From NCBI RefSeq assembly GCF_022512515.1, contig NZ_JAKWBK010000002.1:1-64000 (forward strand): a stretch of DNA of 64,000 nt. Direction: 5' to 3'. The position numbers and the translations under genes were made by a program. Below are positions 9,839 through 20,646 of this stretch, piece after piece. How positions within the stretch are numbered: position 1 is the stretch's first letter; every line of letters begins with the position of its first letter. The DNA comes from Paraniabella hibiscisoli (GTDB taxonomy: Bacteria; Bacteroidota; Bacteroidia; Chitinophagales; Chitinophagaceae). Below the pieces are notes generated by a model that saw only the letters and a list, made by a program, of their open reading frames with translations, searched no databases and was not told where the DNA came from.

Positions 9839-10669
9839 TTAAAACCAGCTTTCATAAAGTTCAGATGTTACGATGCTTCTTGCCCCTTTACTTGTATTAC
9901 AACTGTCACAAAGTAATTGAATATTTGCTACATCATTTAAGCCGCCCTGCGCAAGGGGCATAATATGATCGTAATGGTTTTTATTATTCATAGAGACGAT
10001 CCCTGATAGGTCTTTGTGACATAAGCAGCACCTGCCGCGATCCCTGAAATAAACAGCTTTCTTGCACCATTCCGGTATATGCACCCGTTTAAGGATACCT
10101 GCTTTTGTAAAATACTTTGCAGCTTGTTCATATTCTTCTTCGTCAAAATCTACTAAGTTTATACGATCCATGCGCTGTGCTATCATATCATTAAATAATA
10201 ACAATATTTTGCGGTTATTAAACATCAGGTAGAAAATTTCGTCTGCAATTTTTTCGTATAAATCCCATAATATGCCAGTCAAATAAAGTTCTTCATGATA
10301 CTTTTCAACATCATCATAGGTCTTGAACTCTTCTCCATCCAGGTAGTTTTCCATATTATAATCGTCTAACGCATGTACCGCGTAGGGAGTGAACTTATCA
10401 CGGGCGTGTAATTGACAATACTTAAAATCACGTTCATCGTGCTCGTGCATATCATTGTCAAAAAATTCACCTACAATATGCTGAATGAATACATGAAATG
10501 CACTTTTTTTTTGAAACGGTTCTGCCAGTTTATATAATATGCCTTCATCGGCGAAAAAGTTACTTATGAAGCCCAGGAGCTCAGCGTCGCCGGACAAAAC
10601 ATTATTGACAATATTGGCATAATAATAAGTATTAAAATATGTATGCCTGAAAAAGCCCTTTGTTTTCAT
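9839..10669 (-). CDS. HNH endonuclease domain protein
   Basis: 276 residues. The first 190 residues are acidic and helical with no recognised domain. The C-terminal HNH module has CCLCHKDLSG followed by NHYDHIMPLAQGG and LLCDSCNTSKG, giving the two CxxC knuckles and the D-H pair of a beta-beta-alpha-metal nuclease. It stands alone, with non-coding sequence on both sides, and no methylase is adjacent. Phage or plasmid defence is plausible from the setting, but its target is unknown. The frame is intact and the stop at 9839 gives a C-terminus directly after the HNH, as in many such proteins. Confidence 0.82.
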   Translation of the reverse strand: MKTKGFFRHTYFNTYYYANIVNNVLSGDAELLGFISNFFADEGILYKLAEPFQKKSAFHVFIQHIVGEFFDNDMHEHDERDFKYCQLHARDKFTPYAVHALDDYNMENYLDGEEFKTYDDVEKYHEELYLTGILWDLYEKIADEIFYLMFNNRKILLLFNDMIAQRMDRINLVDFDEEEYEQAAKYFTKAGILKRVHIPEWCKKAVYFRDRGRCCLCHKDLSGIVSMNNKNHYDHIMPLAQGGLNDVANIQLLCDSCNTSKGARSIVTSELYESWF

Positions 10670-10714
10670 TATTGTTAACTTAAGATATTGGATTACTATT
10701 GGAGAATATTACAT

Positions 10715-10841
10715 CCGCGTGAGGGATACGGCGGGCGGCGACTGCAAGGAGCCGGTGCAAAGCACGGAAGCGCAGCGCACCCCACAGTAGCCCGACCCTG
10801 CCCACTAAAATATCAACAACAAATAGGGCAGGGGCACGCCC
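10715..10841. repeat. Dispersed intergenic repeat (GCGTGAGGGATA type)
   Basis: It begins CCGCGTGAGGGATA and ends with a long-range stem, CCCTGCCC (10796-10803) against GGGCAGGG (10826-10833). Related copies lie at about 32041-32275 and 39495-39731, and partial ones near 1326-1346 and 45320-45495. All are in gaps between gene modules. Confidence 0.65.
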
Positions 10842-10851
10842 AAAATAAAAA

Positions 10852-11276
10852 CTACCTGTTATTTATCAACTGCTCATATCTGGCAATCATTTCATCTTGT
10901 GCTTTTATCATTCTTTCATAAAGAGCCATTTTCTCCTCATGTAGCTTCATTAGTTCATCAATGGGATTGTTATTGATTGTAGCAACTACTGATGTTCCAA
11001 TCATAGCCTCTTTATTAAAAGTATTCGCGATTACATTCACCGCCTGCTCTTCATCAAAATTCTGGATCGCCTCTACAGGTATTTTCAATAGGGCAGATAT
11101 TTTTGAAGTAGGGGAGTATCAATCGTTTCCTTCTGCTCAAGCAGGGATACGGCCTGCTGGCTCATGTTGAGGTCAAAAGCCAGGGCATCTTGTTTTATAC
11201 CCAGCATCTCGCGGAAACGTTTAATGTTGCGGCCTTCGTGTACTTTATGGTTCGGCATAGCAGTATGTGTTGTCAT
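10852..11276 (-). CDS. XRE-family regulator, copy 1 (one frame break)
   Basis: This is one of three paralogous regulators (the others are at 25691-26116 and 45512-45931). The N-terminal helix-turn-helix runs from about residue 12 to 70, with NIKRFREMLGIKQDALAF and MSQQAVSLLEQ as the recognition region. A charged C-terminal helix (KLHEEKMALYERMIKAQDEM) probably forms a coiled coil. Copies 2 and 3 are intact; here one base is missing at about 11090-11110 relative to them, which splits the gene into 63 and 78 residue pieces. The upstream 80 bases are nearly the same as those of copy 3. The repeat unit ends where the truncated mcrB begins, as if its arrival removed the mcrB 5' end. Confidence 0.85.
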
Positions 11277-11377
11277 AGGAGCAAATTTAGTTTTTTCAAA
11301 TTAGATTATGCAAGCCTAAAGGTACATAAAATACAGGCTTTTTGGTGTAAAACACAGCGGATTTATGTAGGAAACAA

Positions 11378-11803
11378 TTGCCCCGGAAAGCAGCGCAGGT
11401 TCATAAAACCCTGCTCCAGTTCTTTAAGGAGTTAAGAAAACTTGGCGCTGAGTTTGGCTATAGAAGCGCTACAGAAATGTTGCATTTATTGTATCAACTC
11501 GGCACCATTAATAGCGCGCTCACTTTAAATGAGCAATTAGACATAGCTATTATGCAAAAACTACTGCCCAAGCTACACGGCTCGCGCCGCAAGCTTTGTC
11601 CTGTGCTGATTGCTTTAGGTAAGCTGTGCGTTGAAAATTCTAAAAATGTCGATAAAATTAGCCATATCGAAAAGGATATATTTGAGTTGGAAGACTACAA
11701 TTATAACCAGAAGCAGGTGTTATATCCTTTATCGCTCGAAAAAATAGTACGTATGTATAAAGGAGCTATAGATAACGGATTTGCCAGTTTTGCAGAAGCT
11801 TAA
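11378..11803 (+). pseudogene. C-terminal remnant of a McrB-like AAA+ protein
   Basis: The 141 residues match the end of McrB-type proteins that lie beside DUF2357 genes: RSATEMLHLLYQL and the helical RRKLCPVLIALGKL. Walker A, Walker B and the rest of the AAA+ domain are absent, and upstream sequence is the promoter region of the XRE repeat, so the gene has lost its 5' part. The stop is two bases before the DUF2357 start, as expected of an operon. Family assignment is by resemblance and context and is moderate. Confidence 0.6.
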
Positions 11804-11805
11804 AT

Positions 11806-13990
11806 ATGAAAAGTGTATCCTCCATAGCCATTTCATTCGATCATATAGAAGCTGAGCTGCAGCTATATGTGGATGCGCGCCAGCCCAACACATTGTTTGA
11901 TGCTGAGGGCAGCGCTGTGGCGTATAATGAAGCACGTTTTCAATTAGTAGAAGGCTGCTTTTATGATTTTACCTGGAGCCATCCGGCCTATCGCTTAGGC
12001 GATATTGGAGCAAACATCATCACGCCACATAAGCGAAACCTAATATGGGAACTATTGCCCCCAATATTTTTGTAGGCACTTTAAATATCCCTATTTACCA
12101 TCAACAGCAGACAGCTGCTGTTAGCCAGGTAGCCTTAGAGGTACAATCTATAAAATCTAGCTACCGTGATGATTATCGCGATATGCTGGCATTTATTACC
12201 GAAAAATGTACTGATTTATTGCTGCAATCCAATGCACCGGCGGTCCATTATTTTGAGGTAGATTATAGTAAAGACAGCCAAACGCTATACCAGAAATTTG
12301 CCTTTATACAGTCGGTTATTGATACAGATGAATTTGCAGCAGCTATTAATAAAATCGTTACCGAACCCGTTACGCGCTGGGTAGACGCTTTAGCCACAAA
12401 AGACGTAAGACAAATACGGCGGCTCTCTCATGCACAGGTAAAAGAGCTGTTGAAGGGAAGTAACCGCGTACCACTTGCTGATGAGTATACGTTCAAAAGT
12501 GCCGGACTGCATACCATACCCCAACAGATTAAAGCTGTACGCAAAATAGATTCAGTGGACACTCCAGAGAATCGTTTTGTAAAACATGTATTAGAAACAT
12601 TACTTCAATTTTGCACCGATATTCATTATGCGGCGGCTCATCAAACCAAGCTGTATCAGGAATCTTTGTTGCTGATGCGCAAGCTAGAATCCTTTTTGCA
12701 TCACGGTTTTTTTACCAATATTTCCAAACCTCATACCTTAAAACTCAATAGCCCCATTTTACAACGCAAAGAGGGTTATAGAGAAGTATTGCGCACTTGG
12801 TTGATGTTTAACCTTGCTGCCAAACTAGTATGGCAGGGTGGGGAAGATGTGTACCAAGGTGGCAAAAAGATGTAGCCACACTTTATGAATACTGGCTATT
12901 CTTTAAGCTGCTTACCCTGTTTCAAGAAGCGTTTCAGCTAAGCCCCACTGATGTAGGACAATTGATAGAGCCAACCGATGAAGGCCTTAACCTGCGCCTA
13001 AAACAAGGCAAACACTATCCCATAAAAGGCATCTATAATGCCGGTGGCAGAAAACTGGCGATCCGTTTTAGTTACAATCGATCATTTAGGGGTCACAAAG
13101 ATTATCCCGACGCGGGTAGCTGGACTATGACTATGCGGCCCGATTATACCCTTTCCTTTTGGCCGGCAGGCATTACAGAGCAGGAAGCAGAAGCGCAAGA
13201 ACTGATTGTGCATATTCACTTCGATGCTAAGTATAAAGTAGATAGCTTCAATGGATATGCGGCAACCTTAGATGAAGCGGTATTAATGCAAGAGAAGAAC
13301 GAGCAGCGCAAAGGCCTCTATAAAAATGCAGATTTATTAAAAATGCATGCCTATAAAGATGCCATCCGGCGCACAGGAGGTGCTTATATATTATATCCAG
13401 GTAGCGAAGCGTTGACCAGGCAGGGCTTTCATGAAATCATACCCGGTTTAGGAGCTTTCCCGGTGCGCCCCTCTAAAACCAACGACGGTACCGGTGCGCT
13501 CAAAGCCTTCATTTTAGCGGTGATCGATCATTTTATCAATCGTACATCGCAACGCGAAAAACTGGCTTATCATACCTTTGATATTTTTAAAGAAAAGCCA
13601 AAGGCAAAGCATGTTTTAAAAGATGCATTGCCCGAAGCCTATGGTGCCAACCGCGATTTATTGCACGACGATAGCTTTGTATTGATTGGGTATTACAAGT
13701 CTGCAGCACAACTAGCTTGGATAGAGCAAAACCATTTGTACAACTTTAGAACCGGCAATGGCCCTGGCGCCTTAGTGTTGAGCAAAGAAACCGTAAGCGC
13801 CAGATACCTATTGTTACACACCAAAGGGCAACAACACTCTGGCCAGCTTTGGAAAATTGTGGGTAAAGGTCCCCGGCTTTTTTCAAAGCAAGATCTATTA
13901 GCCAAAAATTATCCTGATCCTAGCCAGGATCATTATCTGGTGTTGCAACTGGCTCCTGTACAAGATCCAGAATTTATCCATCTGCAATGA
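11806..13990 (+). CDS. DUF2357 protein with PD-(D/E)XK nuclease domain (two frame breaks)
   Basis: About 725 residues after joining three frames; the breaks lie near 12030 and at an A5 run near 12865. The N-terminal and middle parts (RIDSVDTPENRFVKH-like segment in the middle) are typical of DUF2357, and the C-terminal DUF524-like part holds HIHFDAKYKVD (about 13210-13240), the D-x-K core of a PD-(D/E)XK nuclease, with RPDYTLSFWP before it. Such proteins act as the nuclease partner of McrB-like AAA+ NTPases, in the role of McrC. Here the partner is reduced to a stub, so the system is probably inactive unless another McrB serves it. Confidence 0.75.
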
Positions 13991-14219
13991 AACTTTAAAC
14001 AGTTGCGCCATTATGTGCGAGGCCGGGCAGCTGCCTTTCCTTTTACTGCAAGCCTGGCAGAATTGATGCGAGTGGTAAAGACAGATTTGTAACTGGTAAA
14101 GTCTATGAAATATGTGCAGCCGATTGACGAAAGGGCAAGGTGGTGGGTGAGCGTTGTGTTAGCGGTGAAGCCATCCATAGATAGTCTTTTTACTTTGTAT
14201 AGCTAGAAATTGACAGCAA
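13991..14219. other. Short intergenic region, nothing recognised
   Basis: It lies between the DUF2357 stop and the convergent parE stop. I see no gene or clear terminator hairpin. Confidence 0.5.
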
Positions 14220-14519
14220 TTATTCCTTCAGTCTGCTTTTCAAATCCATTCTTGAATGAAGAATTCTCACTATTTCAACTTCTTCGGGTTTAATTATCCT
14301 GTAAAAAATGATGTGCTTACCTACTTTAAACCCCAATATCTTTTTCGATATCTTTTCATAGCTTTTGCCCAAATCTGGGTTTTCTGCTATTTCCTCAAAT
14401 GTCGAAATGATCAGCTCATAATACTTATCTGCCTGGTTTTCCGACCACACTTCATAAGTATAATCCCAAATCCGGGTAAGGTCTTCAACTGCCTTATTCG
14501 TTAAAACATATTTAGCCAT
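14220..14519 (-). CDS. parE: ParE/RelE-superfamily toxin
   Basis: 99 residues with the ParE pattern: an N-terminal helix pair (NKAVEDLTRIWDYTYEVW), then GKSYEKISKKILGFKVGKH and IIFYRII followed by IVRILHSRMDL at the end. The usual ParE target is DNA gyrase, although members vary. The start overlaps the end of the antitoxin gene by eight bases (14512-14519), the usual antitoxin-toxin order and coupling. Frame intact. Confidence 0.9.
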   Translation of the reverse strand: MAKYVLTNKAVEDLTRIWDYTYEVWSENQADKYYELIISTFEEIAENPDLGKSYEKISKKILGFKVGKHIIFYRIIKPEEVEIVRILHSRMDLKSRLKE

Positions 14520-14763
14520 TCTTTCTCTTCGCAGATTTTAAGTGGGCCAAATGTTTTTTTGCATCAAAATTTTTAGCAACGCCGCTATTAATGCCTTCTT
14601 CAATGGCTTTTTTAAGCGCCTGTACCTTGTTTTCTTCTTCTTCCAGCAATCGCAGCCCCGCCCTTATAACTTCACTGGCATTGCTATACCTGCCTGCTGC
14701 TATACTGTGTTCAACAAAATCTTCAAAGTAATCACCCAATGATACTGATGTGTTACGTCCCAT
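14512..14763 (-). CDS. parD: ParD-type ribbon-helix-helix antitoxin
   Basis: 83 residues from the ATG at 14763 (MGRNTSVSLG). The first strand and helix (NTSVSLGDYFEDFVEHSIAA, then GRYSNASEVIRAGLRLLEEE) form a ribbon-helix-helix DNA-binding domain; the tail binds toxin. The longer upstream start is unlikely because it would run through the operator. It is probably autorepressed with ParE through the palindrome at 14783-14807. Confidence 0.9.
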   Translation of the reverse strand: MGRNTSVSLGDYFEDFVEHSIAAGRYSNASEVIRAGLRLLEEEENKVQALKKAIEEGINSGVAKNFDAKKHLAHLKSAKRKNG

Positions 14764-14782
14764 AACGTTTTCTTTTTTATGT

Positions 14783-14807
14783 AAAGTTACCAAATTTTGG
14801 TAACTTT
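14783..14807. promoter_or_regulatory. ParD operator palindrome
   Basis: AAAGTTACCAAA, one T, then TTTGGTAACTTT: a perfect 12-bp inverted repeat starting 20 bases upstream of the parD ATG, the expected place for autoregulation by a ribbon-helix-helix protein. Confidence 0.75.
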
Positions 14808-15018
14808 TTCAAGTTCGCCATAATGTTGAATTTACGGCGTATTACAGTAGACCGATTTTAATTTTTGAGTGTTAACTAAATGCGTGAGGCCCGCCAATAC
14901 ACAATAAACAAGTGGAGCAAGGGGCACACCCAGGGTATAGTACAGACCCATAATAGCGCTAATACGGTCTTGCATCATCCATCTTTATGCAACAGATCCG
15001 GCTTAAACGCTACTGCTT

Positions 15019-16140
15019 TTACCGGTACTTTTCTTTTTCCATCCAACGCTGCAAAAGAGAAAGACGCTTAATGGAATTATTGGCCAGGTATTGCAAGAAA
15101 TCTTTTTCTTTCAGAAGGTACGCAACCCGGTCGAGGCTTATTGTACGTGTCCGTTCACCCACCTCCAGGTTATTCTTTAAAATGGTATACCCGATATGTA
15201 CAGCCTGGTTGTAGTCCAGCAATATAGTATTTGCCTGCACCAGTCACCCGTCTTTTAATTCTACAATATCGTTCTGCTGTATTAGTAAATTGTTTAAAAA
15301 GACTGCTTGCTGCTGGTGTAGTATTTCGTTTTTTTGATCTATTAAAAAATGATCATACAGGTAAGCTATTAACCTGCGGATCACCGCTTCATCAAGGTAT
15401 CGGTAACCTGTGGTCGCCAACTCCTGCTTTAGGGCTTCAGCAAGTTTAGCGGTATGTACATGCACTTCATCAATTGTATGCAAACCATTAATGTGTATGG
15501 GTACATCATACTTTAGTAACAGGGAGTGTATATCCGTTAAGGTTATGGCCGACAACTGTTGTAGCAGAGTGTCCGTTAGCTTAAAGCGGGTTCTTTCGGC
15601 TATATATATTTTTCGCGTCTGCCGGGCCAGCCGGTGCAGCCTGGCCCATTGCCATGTATCGGTTTCAAAACGATCCAACTTAAAGCCATTGCCCCTGTCC
15701 TGTAAAGCAGCACGTATATCTTTAGCCGCATAATTTGCGTGTGGCCATTTACTAATGTCCTGTACTTTTATGGCTGTACCAGGGTCCAATGCATCTTCCA
15801 ATTGTAGTATGGCATTGGCTGTAAGACTTTCATAAATACTCCGAAACTCCAGCAGCAATAATAATTTTGATCCTCTTTTATATTCGTACCTGCTGGTGTT
15901 GGTAGATAAAGTGAAGGTATAATTGGGGCTGCCTTCAAACATAAACTCCCGCTCATTTAAAGAGGGTATTGCCCAATAAGCATCATTTACTTTTACATCG
16001 TAAGTAACGCTTATGTATTCATTCCCATAATTTTCCTCATAACTATATCCTATACTAACGCATTTGATATATTGCTTTTGTGCTATAGTTTGCTTTATGC
16101 GTACATATAGAAAATGTGCCAGGGATAACGAATCGTTCAT
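15019..16140 (-). CDS. Unknown protein with an in-frame TGA
   Basis: One open frame of about 373 codons from ATG 16140, interrupted by a single TGA at 15244-15246 after residue 298; the same frame continues without further stops to 15019. I recognise no domain. The N-terminal 100 residues are rich in beta strand (YISVTYDVKV, YTFTLS) and the rest is helical. A GTG or CTG just after the stop could restart a 73-residue piece. A substitution (TGG to TGA) or a sequencing error is the simplest view. It is divergent from the gene at 16503 across a 362-base AT-rich gap, so the two may share regulation. Confidence 0.6.
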
Positions 16141-16502
16141 TTAGCTTATTGATTGCCATATAAATATATAAATTTGTTTTTTCTGATACAAACAGTCTGT
16201 AGAATTTTTAACTAAATTTACATTTATTCAATTGATTATCAATATTTTATTGTCTTTACAATAATTAATTGACCTGGAATTACATCGGACTATATACCTA
16301 AAGATTAAAATTTAAAACGATAAAGTATTGATTAACAGACTTAAATGATAGAATGTGCGGTAGGTTAGGTTCGAGTCCTGTTTTATTGGAAAAATGCTTA
16401 TTTTTTAGAAATTGTACCAGTAAATCATAAACAGAACTGGAGAGGAGGCTAAGCAGGAACCCTGCAATTAATTCTATAGCATTTTCCATAGCTGCAAAGA
16501 TA
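16141..16502. other. AT-rich divergent intergenic region
   Basis: It separates two genes that point away from each other. A T-arm-like GGTTCGAGTCC at about 16367 is not part of a tRNA. No other structure stands out. Confidence 0.45.
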
Positions 16503-17120
16503 ATGATAAATAAAAAACGCATACGTACCTTATTACGAAAGACAGCAGATAAATTTATTTCGGTGCGCAGCATAATGCCGCTGCTAAAATGGAAGCAAAA
16601 AGAAACCGCCCAACTGCTGGATTATCTCGAAGCCCAGGGCTATATAGAGCCATCGGCTATAGGGCAAGGTTACTGGCAGATCTCGATGCGGGGCAGGGTA
16701 TTAGCTCATAGCGTATTGGTTAGGGAATTTAAAGCTGATACCATAAACCGGCACCTGGATGCATTGCTTGCCCGTGCCCGGGAGGTAAACGAATCTACCC
16801 GGTTTCCCGATCGTATTACCTGCATCAAGGTTATAAGTCCATATCCTGTAGCGCAGCGCAGTACCGGTATAAAGATCGCATATTGCTTAAGCCGTAAAGA
16901 TATTACAGAAGAAGCTTACGAGTCGGCTGCCCATGAGCTTAGGGCCGCCTATAAAGGCAATTTTGGCAATATACTCAGTTATTATACTTATCCCGCAAAG
17001 GCTATTGCACGCTTTTTACAATCGGGCAGTAAAGTGCTGAAGCTGCATGAATATAATGCCCAAGACCTCATACAACTGCAGGGTCATATTGTATTGGATA
17101 CTTTAACACTTCGGCAGTAA
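16503..17120 (+). CDS. Winged-helix protein with nucleotidyltransferase-like C-terminal region
   Basis: 205 residues. Residues about 5-70 look like a winged helix (KWKQKETAQLLDYLEAQGYI followed by GYWQISMRG). The middle, LLARAREVNESTRFPDRIT, resembles the linker in HTH-nucleotidyltransferase proteins, where a GSY...D.D motif would come next; here that place reads CIKVISPYPVAQR, so the catalytic signature is missing. If the relationship is real, the domain is degenerate. Function is unknown; the setting suggests a defence or toxin-antitoxin role, and the divergent gene at 15019-16140 is the only close partner. Confidence 0.55.
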   Translation: MINKKRIRTLLRKTADKFISVRSIMPLLKWKQKETAQLLDYLEAQGYIEPSAIGQGYWQISMRGRVLAHSVLVREFKADTINRHLDALLARAREVNESTRFPDRITCIKVISPYPVAQRSTGIKIAYCLSRKDITEEAYESAAHELRAAYKGNFGNILSYYTYPAKAIARFLQSGSKVLKLHEYNAQDLIQLQGHIVLDTLTLRQ

Positions 17121-17175
17121 TTCGTTATAAACCAGTCTTTCATATATACCTTAAAGTGTAATATTTACAATCAAT

Positions 17176-17322
17176 CTAGTTATGTGTGGAAGGTTTTGAG
17201 AAAACCACATTGGTAATCCGGTCGGCAACTGGAATTGAGGAAAAAGGCATTTCGTTTCTTAATTCAACAAGACCAATATGTTCTATGCCCGATGTATCTA
17301 CAATAGTGACGGAATCAAACAT
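17176..17322 (-). CDS. Small ORF or gene fragment (48 codons)
   Basis: Begins MFDSVTIVDTSGIEHIGLVE and ends at TAG 17176-17178. The frame stays open upstream to a stop near 17350, so it may be the tail of a lost gene. No family recognised. It lies downstream of hsdR on the same strand. Confidence 0.25.
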   Translation of the reverse strand: MFDSVTIVDTSGIEHIGLVELRNEMPFSSIPVADRITNVVFSKPSTHN

Positions 17323-17411
17323 AAGGTAATACTTATCCAGCTTTTTCTAAATTGCCATAAAAATTATTTGAAATAAAAGCCTGGAAAGTCATCTATACGC
17401 AGCGCATCACA

Positions 17412-20400
17412 CTAATAGGCTCCATATATGCTGGCTCCGCCGCCCCAGTAGCGCGTTTTAAGGTGTTCATATACCAGGTTTGTTTTCAGGTCGATATCGT
17501 CGGTTTGGTAAGTGGGATAGGGTAGGGCCTCAAACAGGGTTTTGTTTACGGTATTAAATACTGCGGCGGCCGTCACCGATTTTTCGGCCCACTGCTCTAT
17601 TTTCAGCTTTTCTTGTTTAAGATCTTCCAAAAGATCTATGGCTATTTTCTTAATCGCCTTCTTATCTTTTTCTTCCAATTGTTTACCGTGGCGCAGGATG
17701 TCGAATATAGCCTTCTGCTCATCAGTAAGCCCTTCTCGCTTGGTTTCGGCCTCTTCATGTGTATAAGCATTTACCAGCTCTACCAGTTTGCGAAAGGTTT
17801 CCCTGATCACGGCTTCGTCTTTACCGAGGTTATATGCGTCTATAATTTGCTGGTAGCGCTGGTAGTAATCAATCGTAAGCGGATTACGGTCGATCATTTG
17901 TTTCAGCCGATGCTCTACTTTGTCTTTTAACGATTGAACCGCCATATTTTTATGTTGTAGTTTGTTGAAATATTGTTCCAGCAACTCAAAGTTCAACCCG
18001 CTGAGGTCTATTATTTTTCCTTCATCTTCATCCGGCTCCGATACAATGTTCTCAATCGATTCATCTACCACTGCCTGTATCTTTTTCATAATTTCAGCTA
18101 CATCGGCGCTCTCCACATTATCGTCAATGGCGGTGTAGATCACGTTGATGGCATCCCTGCGGGGACGAAATGCATTCAGTAACTTATGCGGCTGCAGGGC
18201 TTTGTACTTGCGAAAAACTTCGCGGGCCAGTACCTGGAACTTGCGCTTGGTTTCATCGTTGGTATATACTGCATTTAATGCCCGCTCTATGGCGACAAGT
18301 TTCAATAAACCGTCGGTAGTGTTGATCAGCTCATACAAGTCGTAATTTACTTCATCAAGCAGAAAGGCTTCGGTGACAGACAGAGCTTCTTCCAACAGCA
18401 GCAGCAACTCACTATTAGGCTCCAGTGGTGGTCTTTCTTTTTCTTCATTGCCCTTACCCGATGCCTGATCGCCAGTACCATATATAGCCAGGGCATCCAG
18501 CAGGGCAGTATAGGTTTCGATATAATCTACAATAAGGCCGTTGTTCTTACCCTCGTTGATGCGGTTGGCACGGGCAATGGCCTGCATCAGGGTATGCGAT
18601 TTGAGGGGCTTATCAAGATAAAGAGTGGACAGGCTGGGCACGTCAAAGCCGGTAATCCACATGGCGCACACAATCACCAGGCGAAAGGGATCATTTTCTT
18701 CCTTGAACCGGGTTTCCAGGTCCTGGGTATTCATCTTTTCGCGGTGTGGTTCTATATCAAGATCCCATTGCCGGAATTTCTGAATTTCGTTCTGCTCCGG
18801 GCTTACTACTACGCATATTTCGGTTTCTTTGATCCATTGCAGCTCCCGGCTTTTTTCCAGCAGCTCCTGGTCGCCGTATTTGCCTTTGGCTATATCTTTT
18901 CCAGTGTGGCTATATACTGGTTCCAGTGTGCTGTAATAAGGTCGTGCATTTTTACCGCCGTCAGTTTATCCAGCGCTATAAACATACCTTTGCCTTTGTA
19001 GCCCCGGTTGCAAAAATGCCATACCACATCTTTGGCAATCGCATCCAGCCGCTTATGTGCGGTGAGTATGGGATACTCCCGGGCAAATAGCTGCTCTACG
19101 CGGCTACGCTGGTCGCTGTCCAGGTCTTCGCTTTCGGCATCTATTATGGCCCGTATCTGTTCGTTAATAACGGGATTTTTCAGGCCCAGGTATTCACCCC
19201 GGTTTTCATAATACAAGGGTACGGTGGCGCCATCGTCCACACTGCGTTTAAAATCGTAGCGCGATACATAGTCGCCGAAAATGCGACGGGTAATCTCATC
19301 GTCTTTAAACAAAGGAGTACCGGTAAAGCCTATGAATGAGGCATTGGGTAAGGCATTGCGCAGGTTAAGTGCCAGGTTGCCGCCCTGACTGCGGTGTGCC
19401 TCGTCGGATAGCACAATAATATTATCCCGCTGGGTGATTTCCTCTCGGAAATTGAATTTGTGGATGAGTGTAAACAGGTAGCGATGCTCTGAGCGGAGCA
19501 GTTGCTGCAAGTGATGGCCGCTATTGGCTTTGAGGCTGTCTTTAGCGCCCGCTTTTATCTGTGGTACGGCTCCTACACCGCTAAAAGTGCCATATATTTG
19601 AGTGTCGAGCTCATTGCGGTCGGTAACAATAAGAAAGGTATAGCTACCGGTGAACTTATGGTGTATTTTCTGGGCAAAAATACCATGGAATAGGATTTGC
19701 CGCTGCCCTGGGTATGCCAGAACACGCCCAGCTTTTGCTTTTCTTCCAGGCTGATGAGTCCCTGCTTATACTGCTCGTTTTTATGCAGAATGTTGGCTAT
19801 TGCCTTGTTGACACCAATAAACTGGTGGTTACGGGCAATGAGCTTTACCATTTTGCCCATGGAGTTATCGAAGAGAATAAAGTTTTCAAACAGATCGAGA
19901 AAACGTTGTTTTTCGCATACGCCTATGATAATTCGGTCAAGCGCCACAATACCATCTTCTTCTTCGGTAATGCGCTTCCATTCATGAAAGTGCTGGTAGC
20001 GGCCGGTTATGCTGCCTATGCGGCTTTCAATACCGTTGCTCAATATTACAAAGGCATTGTAGTAAAACAAGCCGGGTATTACATCTTTATAATCAGTAAA
20101 GTTATCATTGTATGCATTTTCCAGCTTGCGGTGTGCCGCCTTCAACTCAATAAACAGCAAGGGTATGCCATTTACAAAACCGATGATATCAGGGCGGCGT
20201 TCACGGCCGCTTTTGCCTTGCAGCCACAGCTGCCGCACGGCCAGGAAGTTGTTTTCGTCCGGTGCTTCAAAGTCGATCACCTTCAGTGTTTTGTTTTTTA
20301 CCGGCTCCCCCTTTTCGTCGATATAATCTACCTGTATGCCATTACGGATCAGCTGATGTTTTTCAAAATTGATCTCGTGCAGCGATTTGGTGCTGCTTTC

Positions 20401-20643
20401 TTCGGTAAGCTTTTCCCAGGCGTGTGCATATGCTTGCTCGGGCAGGTTGGGGTTAAAGGTTTTCAATTTTTCCAGGAAGATGCGCTTCAGCACTACCTCT
20501 TTACGGTTGAGGCGGCCCAGAGTGCTGCCTTCGCCATAGGTTTCTTTATTATAGGCTACCTGTGTATCCCAGTGCAGCTGATTAAAAAACAGGTCGATGG
20601 CGGTTTGCTCTATCAATTTATCTTCAGAATATTCGTGGGCCAT
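17412..20643 (-). CDS. hsdR: Type I restriction enzyme HsdR subunit (two frame breaks)
   Basis: About 1075 residues, the usual HsdR length, in three frame segments (20643-19573, 19510-18890, 18734-17412) with breaks near 19575 and 18810. HsdR is the motor and nuclease of type I systems. The N-terminal nuclease core reads PDIIGFVNGIPLLFIELKA (residues about 170-190); the helicase has QGSGKS (Walker A, about 318), DEAHRSQGG (motif II) and GFTGTP (motif III); motif VI-type QAIARANRINEGK follows in the third segment. It is the last gene of the minus-strand series and starts four bases after the mcrC stop, far from hsdM and hsdS, with McrBC, Abi and HigBA genes between. Confidence 0.93.
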
Positions 20644-20646
20644 AGT

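Noticed and set aside
16355..16390. tRNA-like T-arm (GGTTCGAGTCC)
   Set aside because: No acceptor, D or anticodon arm around it and no CCA-type end; chance match or a very short attachment-site remnant at most.
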